A DNA stretch of 50,897 bases from an uncultured Oceanospirillales bacterium. Lineage in GTDB: Bacteria > Pseudomonadota > Gammaproteobacteria > Pseudomonadales > Endozoicomonadaceae. The notes below the pieces were generated by a model that saw only the letters and a list, made by a program, of their open reading frames with translations, had not been told where the DNA came from and ran no database searches. Shown one piece after another: positions 41,713 through 49,195 of this stretch (its first letter is position 1; each line of letters starts with the position of its first letter). Both the position numbers and the translations under genes were made by a program. The stretch spans positions 1-50,897 of the forward strand of contig CAMRBW010000009.1 of assembly GCA_947040555.1 (NCBI GenBank), written 5' to 3'.

Positions 41713-42332
41713 GACGATCGAAGCTCTGTCTATTAAAAAGCTGTCTATTAAAAAGCTGTCTGCTCGGTATGGCTGTGGTCAGTACGCTGTTTCTCACAGC
41801 CTGTTCGACACCTTCCTACGACTATTATCAGTTGCAGGTGACATCAGACACAGGACAACACGCTGATCGTTCCCTGGGTATCGTAGAGGTTGAACTGCCG
41901 GTTTGGATGACATCGGATCTATTGGCCTGGAGTGATGGCGGCTACCGGATACACCGGTTGGAGTTTGATCGTTGGGGCGGTGATCCTGAAGCTATGGTCA
42001 CCCAGACTATAAGCCAGAACCTGGGCCGGTTGATCGGCGGTAAAGAGGTTACCACTGGCCCCTGGTTTGGGAATAGTCGCCCGGAGTACGTGGTATCTGT
42101 CAAGATCAACAATGTGATCTGGGATCGTAACAGTGTTGCCCTGAACGCCTCCTGGCGGATTGAGAACAGAGCCAGACAGGTGGTCGCCGTTAACACCGAG
42201 TATACCGATAAAGTCAGTGTTGAACTTTCGGAGCCAACAGAGAGTAAAAACGCTGAGACTTTGGTACAGGGTTTCAGCCAATTGCTGGCCAAATTAAGTG
42301 AGAACATGGTAGAGCGGCTCAGCGATCTTTAG
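41709..42332 (+). CDS. ABC-type transport auxiliary lipoprotein (PqiC/YmbA-like)
   Basis: A 207-residue outer-membrane lipoprotein candidate: signal with LFLTAC lipobox (Cys 32), then SYDYYQLQ and DRSLGIVEVELPVWM, the pattern of PqiC-like lipoproteins that partner MCE proteins. The middle has IHRLEFDRWGGDPEAMV and the end LLAKLSENMVERLS. The signal is lengthened by an exact 15-base duplication (KSCLLKSCLL). Last gene of the operon; no MlaC-type soluble carrier is present. Confidence 0.85.
   Translation: MRRSKLCLLKSCLLKSCLLGMAVVSTLFLTACSTPSYDYYQLQVTSDTGQHADRSLGIVEVELPVWMTSDLLAWSDGGYRIHRLEFDRWGGDPEAMVTQTISQNLGRLIGGKEVTTGPWFGNSRPEYVVSVKINNVIWDRNSVALNASWRIENRARQVVAVNTEYTDKVSVELSEPTESKNAETLVQGFSQLLAKLSENMVERLSDL
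41726..41760 (+). repeat. 15-bp tandem repeat in a signal peptide
   Basis: Two exact copies of ctgtctattaaaaag (41726-41740, 41741-41755) plus ctgtc. In frame, it repeats five residues of the lipoprotein signal sequence. Confidence 0.95.
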
Positions 42333-42366
42333 CCCCGGGCAGGCTTTAACCCCAGGCAGGCTTTAA
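42333..42366 (+). repeat. 17-bp tandem repeat after the transporter operon
   Basis: Two copies of ccccgggcaggctttaa (42333-42349) and ccccaggcaggctttaa (42350-42366), one mismatch, immediately after the lipoprotein stop. Confidence 0.9.
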
Positions 42367-42378
42367 CAAAAGACGGAT

Positions 42379-42397
42379 GGGCTGCCAGCGGCAGTCC
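42379..42397 (+). repeat. Hairpin in the convergent spacer
   Basis: 8-bp stem gggctgcc / ggcagtcc (one G-T) with loop agc, no T tract. Possibly a weak terminator between the convergent transporter and symporter genes. A 13-bp tandem pair (tctctgataccac, tctttgataccac) lies at 42470-42495. Confidence 0.5.
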
Positions 42398-42512
42398 TGC
42401 CCGGCTGCCCGGTAAGTAGTGAATGGAGGTGGAGCCGACAGAGCGTAGCCGAAGACCAGATAACACCGCTCTCTGATACCACTCTTTGATACCACGGGGT
42501 ATTACCACAAAG

Positions 42513-43895
42513 TCACTGCATAAAGAAAATCATAAGAATCAGCGCAGGACAGACCAGTCGGATATACCAGGGCCAAATAGCCCAGAACAGAGAGTTTTCC
42601 GCCTCTGGCCAGCCCTGTCGCAGTTCATTCAGTTTCCTGTTGCGTCCCATCAACCACCCTGCAAACAGGCAGAATAACAGGCCGTCCAGTGGTTGGGCGT
42701 AGTGTGTGGTCAGGATAATCACACCGTTAAACAGTGGATCGAACCAAACGGTTATCAGCGCCACAACTAGACATACGCCAGCGCAGATCAGCAGACCCGC
42801 CTTCTTTCGGGGCATGCCCGCTCTTTCGGTTAGGCAAGAGACCGGCACTTCCAGCATGGAGATGGATGAGGTCAGAGCCGCAATGGTCATCAGACTGAAG
42901 AAGGCCAGCGCGACAGGAATACCCAATGTTCCCAAGCCATTAAACAACGCAGGAAGCACCTGAAAGACCAGAGTGTCGCTGTTGATTAACTGACCTTCCG
43001 GCGTATAAATAGTAATGCCGAGATCCACGGCAACAAACAGCGCCGGAATAATCAAAAGACCTGCCAGAAAGGCAATGCCCGTATCGACCAGACAGACTTG
43101 AAAAGCCACCACCGGCAGATTGCAACTTTTGTTCAGGTAGGAGCCGTAGACCATCATCGCCCCCACCCCGAGCGACATAGAGAAAAACGCCTGCCCCAAA
43201 GCATTGAGAGCCAGTGTGGTATTGATGAGGGAGAAGTCGGGAACAAGGTAGTGACGAAGCCCGGTCAGCGCCCCTTTCTGAGTCATGACCATGGCTATCA
43301 GAACCAGCAATAGCAGCAATAACAAAGGCATCAACCGCGCCGACCAGCGTTCAATACCATTTTTTATACCACCATTCACCACCGACAGTGTCATCACGAC
43401 GAACAGTGCCGCGAGTATCAGGTTGCGAGCAGGCGAGAATGTTTCGAGCCATTGAGCGGCATCATTCAAGCCGGCCAGAGAGAACAGTGGCGCCAAAGCA
43501 AATCCGGCTATCCAGCCGCCAACAATGCTGTAAAAACTGAAGATCAGACAGATCATCAGCACGGCAATAAACCCGCTCAACCGGGTTACAGGTTGCCAGA
43601 GTCTGTTGGTTGGCAGCTTCTCCAGTGCCGAGACCGGATTACTCTGCCCGTACCGCCCAATCATCAGCTCCGCAACCAGTGCCGGGTAGGCCAGCATCAG
43701 GGTCAGAATAAAGTAGACCAGCACAAACGCCGCACCGCCATTTTCGGCAACTTGTGTTGGATAGCTCCAGATATTACCAAGCCCTACAGCCGATCCGGCC
43801 GCCGCCAGAACGAAGCCAAGGCGGGAGCTGAAACCGGTGCGAGCCTCTCCTGTCACATCAACAGGAGAGGGTGTTGTGATTGTCGGGTCGGACAT
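42513..43895 (-). CDS. Neurotransmitter:sodium symporter family transporter
   Basis: A 460-residue inner-membrane protein of the NSS (LeuT) family, likely importing an amino acid or related compound with Na+. The signature first segment SAVGLGNIWSYPTQVAENGG contains the unwound Gly-Leu-Gly of the ion site; further segments are hydrophobic through ILMIFFM at the end, giving 11-12 helices. Substrate cannot be read from the sequence. It starts 15 bases after a small gene on the same strand, suggesting an operon. Confidence 0.88.
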   Translation of the reverse strand: MSDPTITTPSPVDVTGEARTGFSSRLGFVLAAAGSAVGLGNIWSYPTQVAENGGAAFVLVYFILTLMLAYPALVAELMIGRYGQSNPVSALEKLPTNRLWQPVTRLSGFIAVLMICLIFSFYSIVGGWIAGFALAPLFSLAGLNDAAQWLETFSPARNLILAALFVVMTLSVVNGGIKNGIERWSARLMPLLLLLLLVLIAMVMTQKGALTGLRHYLVPDFSLINTTLALNALGQAFFSMSLGVGAMMVYGSYLNKSCNLPVVAFQVCLVDTGIAFLAGLLIIPALFVAVDLGITIYTPEGQLINSDTLVFQVLPALFNGLGTLGIPVALAFFSLMTIAALTSSISMLEVPVSCLTERAGMPRKKAGLLICAGVCLVVALITVWFDPLFNGVIILTTHYAQPLDGLLFCLFAGWLMGRNRKLNELRQGWPEAENSLFWAIWPWYIRLVCPALILMIFFMQ

Positions 43896-43910
43896 GAAAA
43901 AGGATCCTTG

Positions 43911-44327
43911 TTATACCTTTTTAAGGCACTCTTCACCGTGGACAGTCGAAGAACAATACTTGATTTCGGCAAGCATCCTGGTACGCAATTTGTTGATGAC
44001 GATTCCAAGAGCTTCTTGTTCTGACTGTTGCGTCTCAGGAGCAAGCGTTGTTTGATGGACCGCCGCCAAGACGATGACTGCACTGCCAGCAATGAAAAAG
44101 GAGACGAACCTATTCCTTTTCATGAAAGATGCAATATGGCTGACCGGGTCTATGACCCTTTGAGCAAGCTTTCGCAGCGTGCACTTTCCCAGCACCCCTT
44201 CGTTTTTTTGTCCAGAACAGAGTAGCTGGTTATCGCTAGGTTGGTTCTTCAAATACGTGGAAAAATTCTGATCTTGCTTAAAGACAGAGAATATAATCTG
44301 TATGTAATTGGAAGCAATTTGAAACAT
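43911..44327 (-). CDS. Unknown single-pass membrane protein
   Basis: A 138-residue protein I do not recognise. One strong hydrophobic segment lies at about residues 74-93 (FVSFFIAGSAVIVLAAVHQ), with basic residues KRNR before it, so the C terminus is probably periplasmic. The C-terminal part has two Cys (KYCSSTVHGEECLKK) that could form a disulfide. The start at 44327 is set by a near-perfect Shine-Dalgarno (aaggaggt, 7 bases); the frame is open to 44456. Directly upstream of the sodium symporter and likely cotranscribed. Confidence 0.65.
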   Translation of the reverse strand: MFQIASNYIQIIFSVFKQDQNFSTYLKNQPSDNQLLCSGQKNEGVLGKCTLRKLAQRVIDPVSHIASFMKRNRFVSFFIAGSAVIVLAAVHQTTLAPETQQSEQEALGIVINKLRTRMLAEIKYCSSTVHGEECLKKV

Positions 44328-44431
44328 GGTGTGACCTCCTTGTTGGGGCTGAATTGAAATGTCTATCGATAATGCAGGGAAAAGAAGACCATTTGAAATG
44401 ACAACCCTGTCAGTATGTCTAACAATTTGTT

Positions 44432-44740
44432 TTGACTCTTTATTTTTCTGATTCAAGAAAGGGGCGTGAGCCGATCTTCAAACGGTTCACACCGAATAGG
44501 GATGCCAGGGATTGGAATCTGATTATTGCCCGTATTACGGTCGATTTCCTTGCTGAAATTCACTACAGCACCGACAAGGATGTGGAGAGTCGCACCGGTC
44601 TGCTGAAGATTGGCAACTCATCCATGACTATTCGCCAGCAGGGCCGGCAGAGTGAGTCGTTATGTCAGATAGCGAACGATTTTCTCCCCACGGCTTATAA
44701 AATAAAACGCTGCGAAAAAGTAAAAGGCCAACTTCAGTAG
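44432..44740 (+). pseudogene. Relic of a 4HBT-type acyl-CoA thioesterase
   Basis: The frame reads LIIARITVDFLAEIHYSTD followed by KIGNSSMTIRQQGRQSESLC, the second half of a hotdog-fold thioesterase (family pattern IARxxVDFLxxIxY...RIGNSSLTLxQ). The N-terminal half with the catalytic Asp (DxxxHVNN region) is missing, and the C-terminal end (after Cys) runs into unrelated residues. There is no ribosome binding site at the start. Its end overlaps a small minus-strand gene. Decay is my inference. Confidence 0.65.
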
Positions 44741-44893
44741 TTTACTGAAAATGGTCAATGCCTCAGTCGAAAGCATTATTCTGATGATCTCCGGCATGAC
44801 CAGCGCCAGAGCGGGGATCATCTCAAGCCCAAGGGTGAGCATCCATAGACCTGCCATCCAAATCAAAGACCATATAGTTTCTCTACGTTTCAT
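44660..44893 (-). CDS. Small hydrophobic membrane protein
   Basis: A 77-residue protein with two or three membrane segments (TIWSLIWMAGLWMLTLGLEM, LALVMPEIIRIML, LLKLAFYFFAAFYFI). Not recognised as a family. A good ribosome binding site (agggaggc, 3 bases before ATG) supports it as real. It overlaps the 3' end of the thioesterase relic on the other strand. Confidence 0.55.
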   Translation of the reverse strand: MKRRETIWSLIWMAGLWMLTLGLEMIPALALVMPEIIRIMLSTEALTIFSKLLKLAFYFFAAFYFISRGEKIVRYLT

Positions 44894-44968
44894 AATGCCT
44901 CCCTGAATTCTTATGTATACAGTTATTGACAGGCATTATCGGGCAGAGTTCACCAATAAACAGAGGCT

Positions 44969-46036
44969 TTAGACGAAGGTAGGAGGTAGCAGTGAAGCGG
45001 ACGTTGGCATGCCAGCCATACGCATGGTCAGCTCCAACAGCTCATCGCCAGCGCTGAGTTGAGGTTCTGCACCCTTGAGAATCCGGTCTATCAGCGCGGC
45101 TCTGGCGATCATCTCCCGAATGCCACGCTCACCGTGTCGGCGAACAAAGCCCTGATAGCTGCCCTTTTTCTTTTTCAACAGGAAGGGGACTTGCCGGTGG
45201 GCTCCGGCGACCTGATCAATAACGGTATCGATGCTGCTGCCCTGGCGCAGACCGCTGGCCATGTGATTGGCCAGACGCAGCTCCCTTGCCAGAGCCCAGA
45301 GCAGGATGGTGGGTTCCGTCCCCTCAGTAGCCAGACCGTTGTAGATACGCAGACTGTGACGCACATCGCCGGCCAGAACAGCATCCGCCAAACCGAACAC
45401 ATCGTAGCGGGCGTTGTCGGCCACCACATTGCGTACGGTGTCCAGAGTGATGATGTCACCGGTCGTTAGCTTGAGCTGTTCCACGGCCTGTGCCGCCGCC
45501 AGCAGGTTGCCTTCCAGAAGATCGGCCAGCAGTGTGATGGCATCGGCCTCCGCATTTAACCCATTGCGCCTTAAGCGCTGGCTGATCCAGCCCGGCATCT
45601 GGTGCGGTTCGATGGGCCATACCTGCGCATAAACGCCTCGCTTCTCAAGACGGGAGAACCACTTGATGCTCTCCTGTTTTTTGGTGATGCGGGAGGTAAT
45701 CAGCAACAGAATGGTATCTTGCGGCAGGTGATCGGCATAGGCCAGCAGCACCTTTTTACCTTCGCCAATTTTATCGAAGGGTACTCGAATCTCTATGATC
45801 TGGCGGCTGGCAAACAGTGAGAGACTGTTGGCTGCGGCCAGAATGTCCTGCCAGGGATAGTTGGCGGAATCTATATGATGAACCGTGCGATCGGTAAAGC
45901 CCTGTTCACGGGCCGCCGCACGAATGCTGTCGCAGGCCTCTTCAATCTGAAGCGGTTCGTCACCGGCAACAATATAAACGGGGGCCAGCTCCTTGCGGAG
46001 CTGGTTCGACAGATCGTTCAGGTGACGTAACTTCAT
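44969..46036 (-). CDS. holA: DNA polymerase III subunit delta
   Basis: A 355-residue clamp-loader subunit (E. coli 343) that opens the beta clamp. N-terminal APVYIVAGDEPLQIEEACD region, then ADHLPQDTILLLITSRITKK and WPIEPHQMPGWISQRL, the usual order of HolA domains. Gene order lptE-holA is conserved in gammaproteobacteria. The spacer to lptE is 34 bases. Confidence 0.95.
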   Translation of the reverse strand: MKLRHLNDLSNQLRKELAPVYIVAGDEPLQIEEACDSIRAAAREQGFTDRTVHHIDSANYPWQDILAAANSLSLFASRQIIEIRVPFDKIGEGKKVLLAYADHLPQDTILLLITSRITKKQESIKWFSRLEKRGVYAQVWPIEPHQMPGWISQRLRRNGLNAEADAITLLADLLEGNLLAAAQAVEQLKLTTGDIITLDTVRNVVADNARYDVFGLADAVLAGDVRHSLRIYNGLATEGTEPTILLWALARELRLANHMASGLRQGSSIDTVIDQVAGAHRQVPFLLKKKKGSYQGFVRRHGERGIREMIARAALIDRILKGAEPQLSAGDELLELTMRMAGMPTSASLLPPTFV

Positions 46037-46070
46037 ACCGTTGTCAGATGCTTTACTGTTTGTTATGAGT

Positions 46071-46640
46071 TCATTGGGCGCTGGTGGCTGAGGCAGCCTG
46101 CCCAGCAGAACGGCGCTTTTGAGTCTCTTCTGCCATGGTTTGCAGAGTCGTGTCGCTCAGGGCTGCGATGCGGCGGGTCAGAGCCATGGAGAGGTTCTGG
46201 TGCAGTTCATTGCGCGCCATTAGTCCTGCATTTTGAGAGGCATTGTACTCATCAGCCTGACGCTGGTAAGTGCCATACTGGACGAGCTCTTCGGCAGGAA
46301 TCAGCACCAATCCGGCCTCATCCACAAGCTGCCATGTGAGCGTGGCGGTGATTTCGTAATCGGTCACGATGGTGCCACCGGAGCTACTTACGGCCTTCTC
46401 TTCATGGTTCAGGGAGAGCACTTCGACCTTATAAGGGGCCGCTCCGGATATATCAATACCGGTCAGCTCAAGCCTGTGAGTCAGCATGCGCTGAAAGGCT
46501 CGCTCGTTACCCTCAACCGAAAGGTGTTTCAGATCAGAGGCGATATTCGCCGTCCCGCGCAGCTGAAAGCCGCAGGCACTGATCATCAGGGCAAGCACGG
46601 TTACAAGAACCGGCGATAAAATCCTTTGCATTCGCTTCAT
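46071..46640 (-). CDS. lptE: LPS-assembly lipoprotein LptE
   Basis: A 189-residue outer-membrane lipoprotein (E. coli 193) that plugs LptD and delivers lipopolysaccharide to the cell surface. Signal with lipobox MISAC then GFQLRGTANI, the LptE hallmark. In most relatives leuS lies directly upstream; here the upstream neighbour is an RRM protein gene and leuS is absent from the window. A -10-like tataat lies on the minus strand near 46680, about 40 bases from the start, without a clear -35. Confidence 0.93.
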   Translation of the reverse strand: MKRMQRILSPVLVTVLALMISACGFQLRGTANIASDLKHLSVEGNERAFQRMLTHRLELTGIDISGAAPYKVEVLSLNHEEKAVSSSGGTIVTDYEITATLTWQLVDEAGLVLIPAEELVQYGTYQRQADEYNASQNAGLMARNELHQNLSMALTRRIAALSDTTLQTMAEETQKRRSAGQAASATSAQ

Positions 46641-46942
46641 TTGAGGGGTTCGCTTTTAACTGATCACTCCTGAGAGTGAGGAATTATAACTCTGCCTATG
46701 AAGGAAAACGATGTATTTGATGCATCTGTCCCCATGGCAGCGTGTACAGACGCATAAAAAGTGCGCGGGCGCTGTGGTGATGGTCAGAAATTTACGACGA
46801 AAAGGGAGCTTTTATTGACATTGTTCGGGGTGGGTAGTCTTTCCCGTTTATGGCTATTTGGTGAGGATTCATGGGAGGGAGAAACAAAGCTGCGGCGGTT
46901 CAAGGAACAACCGCAGAAAAAATTTGGTGTGCAGATAAATGC
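46641..46942. other. 302-base spacer between lptE and the RRM gene
   Basis: No convincing gene. Contains cactc/gagtg (46665-46678) near lptE, and a hairpin ctgcgg...aaccgcag near 46891-46918 with an A run on its right side. A ttgaca near 46815 has no matching -10 box. I could not find any trace of leuS. Confidence 0.4.
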
Positions 46943-47245
46943 TTAGAAGCGGTTGCCGCGGCTACCACGGTCATTACGGCCGCCTGCTGGATGAGCAGGA
47001 CGTTCGCTAGCGATGCTTACGCGGATGTCGCGGCCACCAACATTGGTTCCGTCCAGTTTAAGAGCGTCTTGAGCGGAGGAATCGTCAATGTAGGTGACGA
47101 AAGCAAAACCACGAGAACGGCCAGTCTCACGATCCAGAATGATCTTCACTTCTTCCAGTTCGCCGAACTGAACGAACGCATCGTTCAATTCGTTTTCAGT
47201 GGCGCGAAAGGACAGGTTTCCAATGAACAGCTTATTTTGAGACAT
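46943..47245 (-). CDS. RRM-domain RNA-binding protein
   Basis: A 100-residue protein with one RNA recognition motif: RNP2 is KLFIGNLSF and RNP1 is RSRGFAFVTY; the C terminus is Gly/Arg rich (AGGRNDRGSRGNRF). Such small single-RRM proteins occur in many bacteria and in cyanobacteria are cold inducible. The ATG at 47245 is chosen (MSQNKLFIGN) because ggag lies before it. The long structured leader fits post-transcriptional or cold regulation (inference). Confidence 0.85.
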   Translation of the reverse strand: MSQNKLFIGNLSFRATENELNDAFVQFGELEEVKIILDRETGRSRGFAFVTYIDDSSAQDALKLDGTNVGGRDIRVSIASERPAHPAGGRNDRGSRGNRF

Positions 47246-47626
47246 TATTATTGCTCCGATGGTAGCCAATATATTTGATACTGGACTTTCGTTCAGATCA
47301 CACCATCAGATTTCAAGTCTGCGTGGCATAACGATCAAACAGGTCCTCACGCAGGAACTAAAACAGAAATAATTAGCGAATGCAAAGTTATTTAATGGCC
47401 TGTCAGCTCTCTTTTTCAACTTTTTTTCAACTTTGGTGATTTGCATCAATTTGCTACCAAAGGCTCTCGAAAAGCGCAGATTTTGCACGTAGGCAGAGGT
47501 GGGTGAATTCAGGCATGTTGCCCTCATTTTTCGACAATAAAAATGCAGAAACTTGACGATAGTGTAAGGAAAAACTGACGATAGACAAACACAGACTATT
47601 AACCTGTTGCTCTAGCGAGAATAGTG
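47246..47626. promoter_or_regulatory. Divergent regulatory region of the RRM gene and a small gene
   Basis: 381 bases without a gene. On the minus strand a promoter-like pair, TTGAAA (47414-47419) and TTAAAT (47390-47395) with an 18-base spacer, would give a leader of about 140 nt that contains a perfect 7-bp pairing ctgcgtg (47319-47325) / cacgcag (47348-47354). Toward the plus-strand gene there are two direct copies of tgacgatag (47554-47562 and 47576-47584), 22 bases apart, about two helical turns. Confidence 0.4.
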
Positions 47627-47875
47627 ATGACAAAGCCACATACAGATTTTGAGTTATCGCTGGATGTTCCACCGCCATTAGAGAGTATTACCATTGCGAC
47701 ACCGGTTGGCCGATTGGAACAGATTATTGCCGATGCCATGGCATCCGGTGAAGAGATGACGAAATATCTGGCGAGAAAGTTGCGGGAAGGGGAGGTGAGC
47801 AAAACCGAGGTTGTGGAAACACTGTTGTATGCTGTTTCGCTTGATACTACATCGGGTAGTTCAGCCTATCACTGA
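47627..47875 (+). CDS. Unknown 82-residue protein
   Basis: Not recognised. A short soluble protein: HTDFELSLDVPPPLESITIA, then a helical part EQIIADAMASGEEMTKYLAR and KLREGEVSKTEVVETLLYAV. No signal peptide or membrane segment. The ATG at 47627 has cgagaata before it; a GTG one codon earlier is in frame. Isolated between the RRM gene and the Wzz pair, ended by a perfect palindrome. Confidence 0.55.
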   Translation: MTKPHTDFELSLDVPPPLESITIATPVGRLEQIIADAMASGEEMTKYLARKLREGEVSKTEVVETLLYAVSLDTTSGSSAYH

Positions 47876-47898
47876 AATCTGGCACTGAGCTGTATTTC

Positions 47899-47924
47899 AA
47901 TCCCCGTCAGCGCTGACGGGGATT
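47899..47924. terminator. Perfect 26-bp palindrome, likely bidirectional terminator
   Basis: aatccccgtcagc is followed directly by its exact reverse complement (13-bp arms, no spacer). It lies between convergent genes. Flanking T or A runs are short, so termination efficiency is uncertain. Confidence 0.65.
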
Positions 47925-47937
47925 ACAATCCTCCACC

Positions 47938-49026
47938 TCACATCCTTCTTTCACGGTTTGCCAGTGCGATCTGAATCAGCGCAACAAATACGCCTAACAT
48001 TCCCCCCAGTACCACACCGAGAGCCGCGATCAGGGGCTTTTTCGGCTTGATAGGGGTTGCCGGAACAAAAGCAGGTTCATCGATAGTGACAGGCTGAAGC
48101 TGGCTTAGATTAATGGTGAGATTGTCCAGCTGCTGAAGCTGCAAATAGAGGGGAAGCACACCGGCCAGGAGCGGTTTGCCAGCGTCGTTTGTTTTAGGGG
48201 TAGAGATTAAACGGTAGTTGTCGTGTTTGTCCGTCTGTTGTTCAAGTTGTTTGGTCAGTACATCAGTACCCAGCATAAACAGCGAGGGGGTATTGATGGT
48301 GGTGAATCTATTGCCACTAAGGCTGGTAAGATTGCCAGCCTTTGCTGTTTCCAGAGCATTGGTGAGTTCAAGGGTTTTCAGTGCCAAGTTATCAGAAAAT
48401 TGTCGTTCAATACCGGTGATCTGGCGCAGCAATCGGTTTTTTTTGTATGTGAGAACAGCTTCCAGCTCTGCAGTCAGTGCCGCAATCGTTTTAGCTCTTG
48501 CTGATGGCAGCAGGTAGTCATTAAGTAACCGGGCAGAAAACGGCTGATCCTGTGAGTCAAAACTGACGTTGATAAATGTCCTCGCATCTTTTTCCAGGTT
48601 AGACACTGTGATGGAGAGTGCTTGTTTGAAGTCTTCAAAATCGGTGGCAAGAACCCGGTTGCTCTCTCCAATAGCTAACCCGCTCTCCTGAAAAACCGTC
48701 CGCCAAGTGGCTTGGGAATTGAGGTGTCGACCGTAAAGGACAAGTGCTTCATCGGGAGAGGCTGTATCGATACCGACCTGCTGCTGAAGATCATGCAAAT
48801 CAGCTAACTGTGCTGGATGCGCCGCATCAACGCGGGTCTCTGCCTGCCATGTAGAAGGTAGAAGCAGTGCAACTGCAATGGCGACTAATGAGACTGTGGC
48901 GGTAATAACGACAATGGTTAGCCTGCGTTTCCAGAGTTTTTCGACAAGCTCAAAGAGATCGATCTCGTCATCCTGCGCATTGATAACGGTGTGGGAATAC
49001 TGGTTAATAGAGTGTTGTGTGTCCAT
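47938..49026 (-). CDS. Wzz/PCP family chain-length regulator, copy 1
   Basis: A 362-residue inner-membrane polysaccharide co-polymerase that sets the length of O-antigen or capsule chains. N-terminal DDEIDLFELVEKLWKRR precedes membrane segment 1 (VVITATVSLVAIAVALLL); a periplasmic helical domain; then the Pro-rich PATPIKPKKPLIAALG before segment 2 (VVLGGMLGVFVALIQIAL). The frame is open to 49065 from a TTG; I take ATG 49026 (MDTQHS), matching the paralogue's LDTQQ. A candidate promoter is ttacct-17-tactat at 49114-49086. Confidence 0.88.
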   Translation of the reverse strand: MDTQHSINQYSHTVINAQDDEIDLFELVEKLWKRRLTIVVITATVSLVAIAVALLLPSTWQAETRVDAAHPAQLADLHDLQQQVGIDTASPDEALVLYGRHLNSQATWRTVFQESGLAIGESNRVLATDFEDFKQALSITVSNLEKDARTFINVSFDSQDQPFSARLLNDYLLPSARAKTIAALTAELEAVLTYKKNRLLRQITGIERQFSDNLALKTLELTNALETAKAGNLTSLSGNRFTTINTPSLFMLGTDVLTKQLEQQTDKHDNYRLISTPKTNDAGKPLLAGVLPLYLQLQQLDNLTINLSQLQPVTIDEPAFVPATPIKPKKPLIAALGVVLGGMLGVFVALIQIALANRERRM

Positions 49027-49085
49027 GGCATTACCACGCATTTTGTATTTATTTTTATGGATCAAGTCTTAACTTTTAATTCTTG

Positions 49086-49114
49086 ATAGTAACGGTATTG
49101 CGAGTAACAGGTAA
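49086..49114 (-). promoter_or_regulatory. Candidate promoter of Wzz copy 1
   Basis: On the minus strand TTACCT (49114-49109), 17-base spacer, TACTAT (49091-49086). It lies between the terminator of copy 2 and the copy 1 start. The -35 is weak. Confidence 0.35.
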
Positions 49115-49128
49115 GATCAGACCGGCCT

Positions 49129-49169
49129 AAAAAAAAGAAGACCCTTTACGCCATGCACAAAGGGTCTTC
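49129..49169 (-). terminator. Terminator of Wzz copy 2
   Basis: Read on the minus strand: perfect 11-bp stem gaagaccctttt-like arms (49137-49147 / 49159-49169) around an 11-base loop, followed by a run of T (A run 49129-49136 on the plus strand). Confidence 0.9.
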
Positions 49170-49195
49170 AATAAAACTGCTATAGGCGTATGTTT

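Noticed and set aside
46761..46946. A 61-codon plus-strand frame in the lptE-RRM spacer, considered as a small gene
   Set aside because: No ribosome binding site, and it overlaps the 3' end of the RRM gene on the other strand with no recognisable features.
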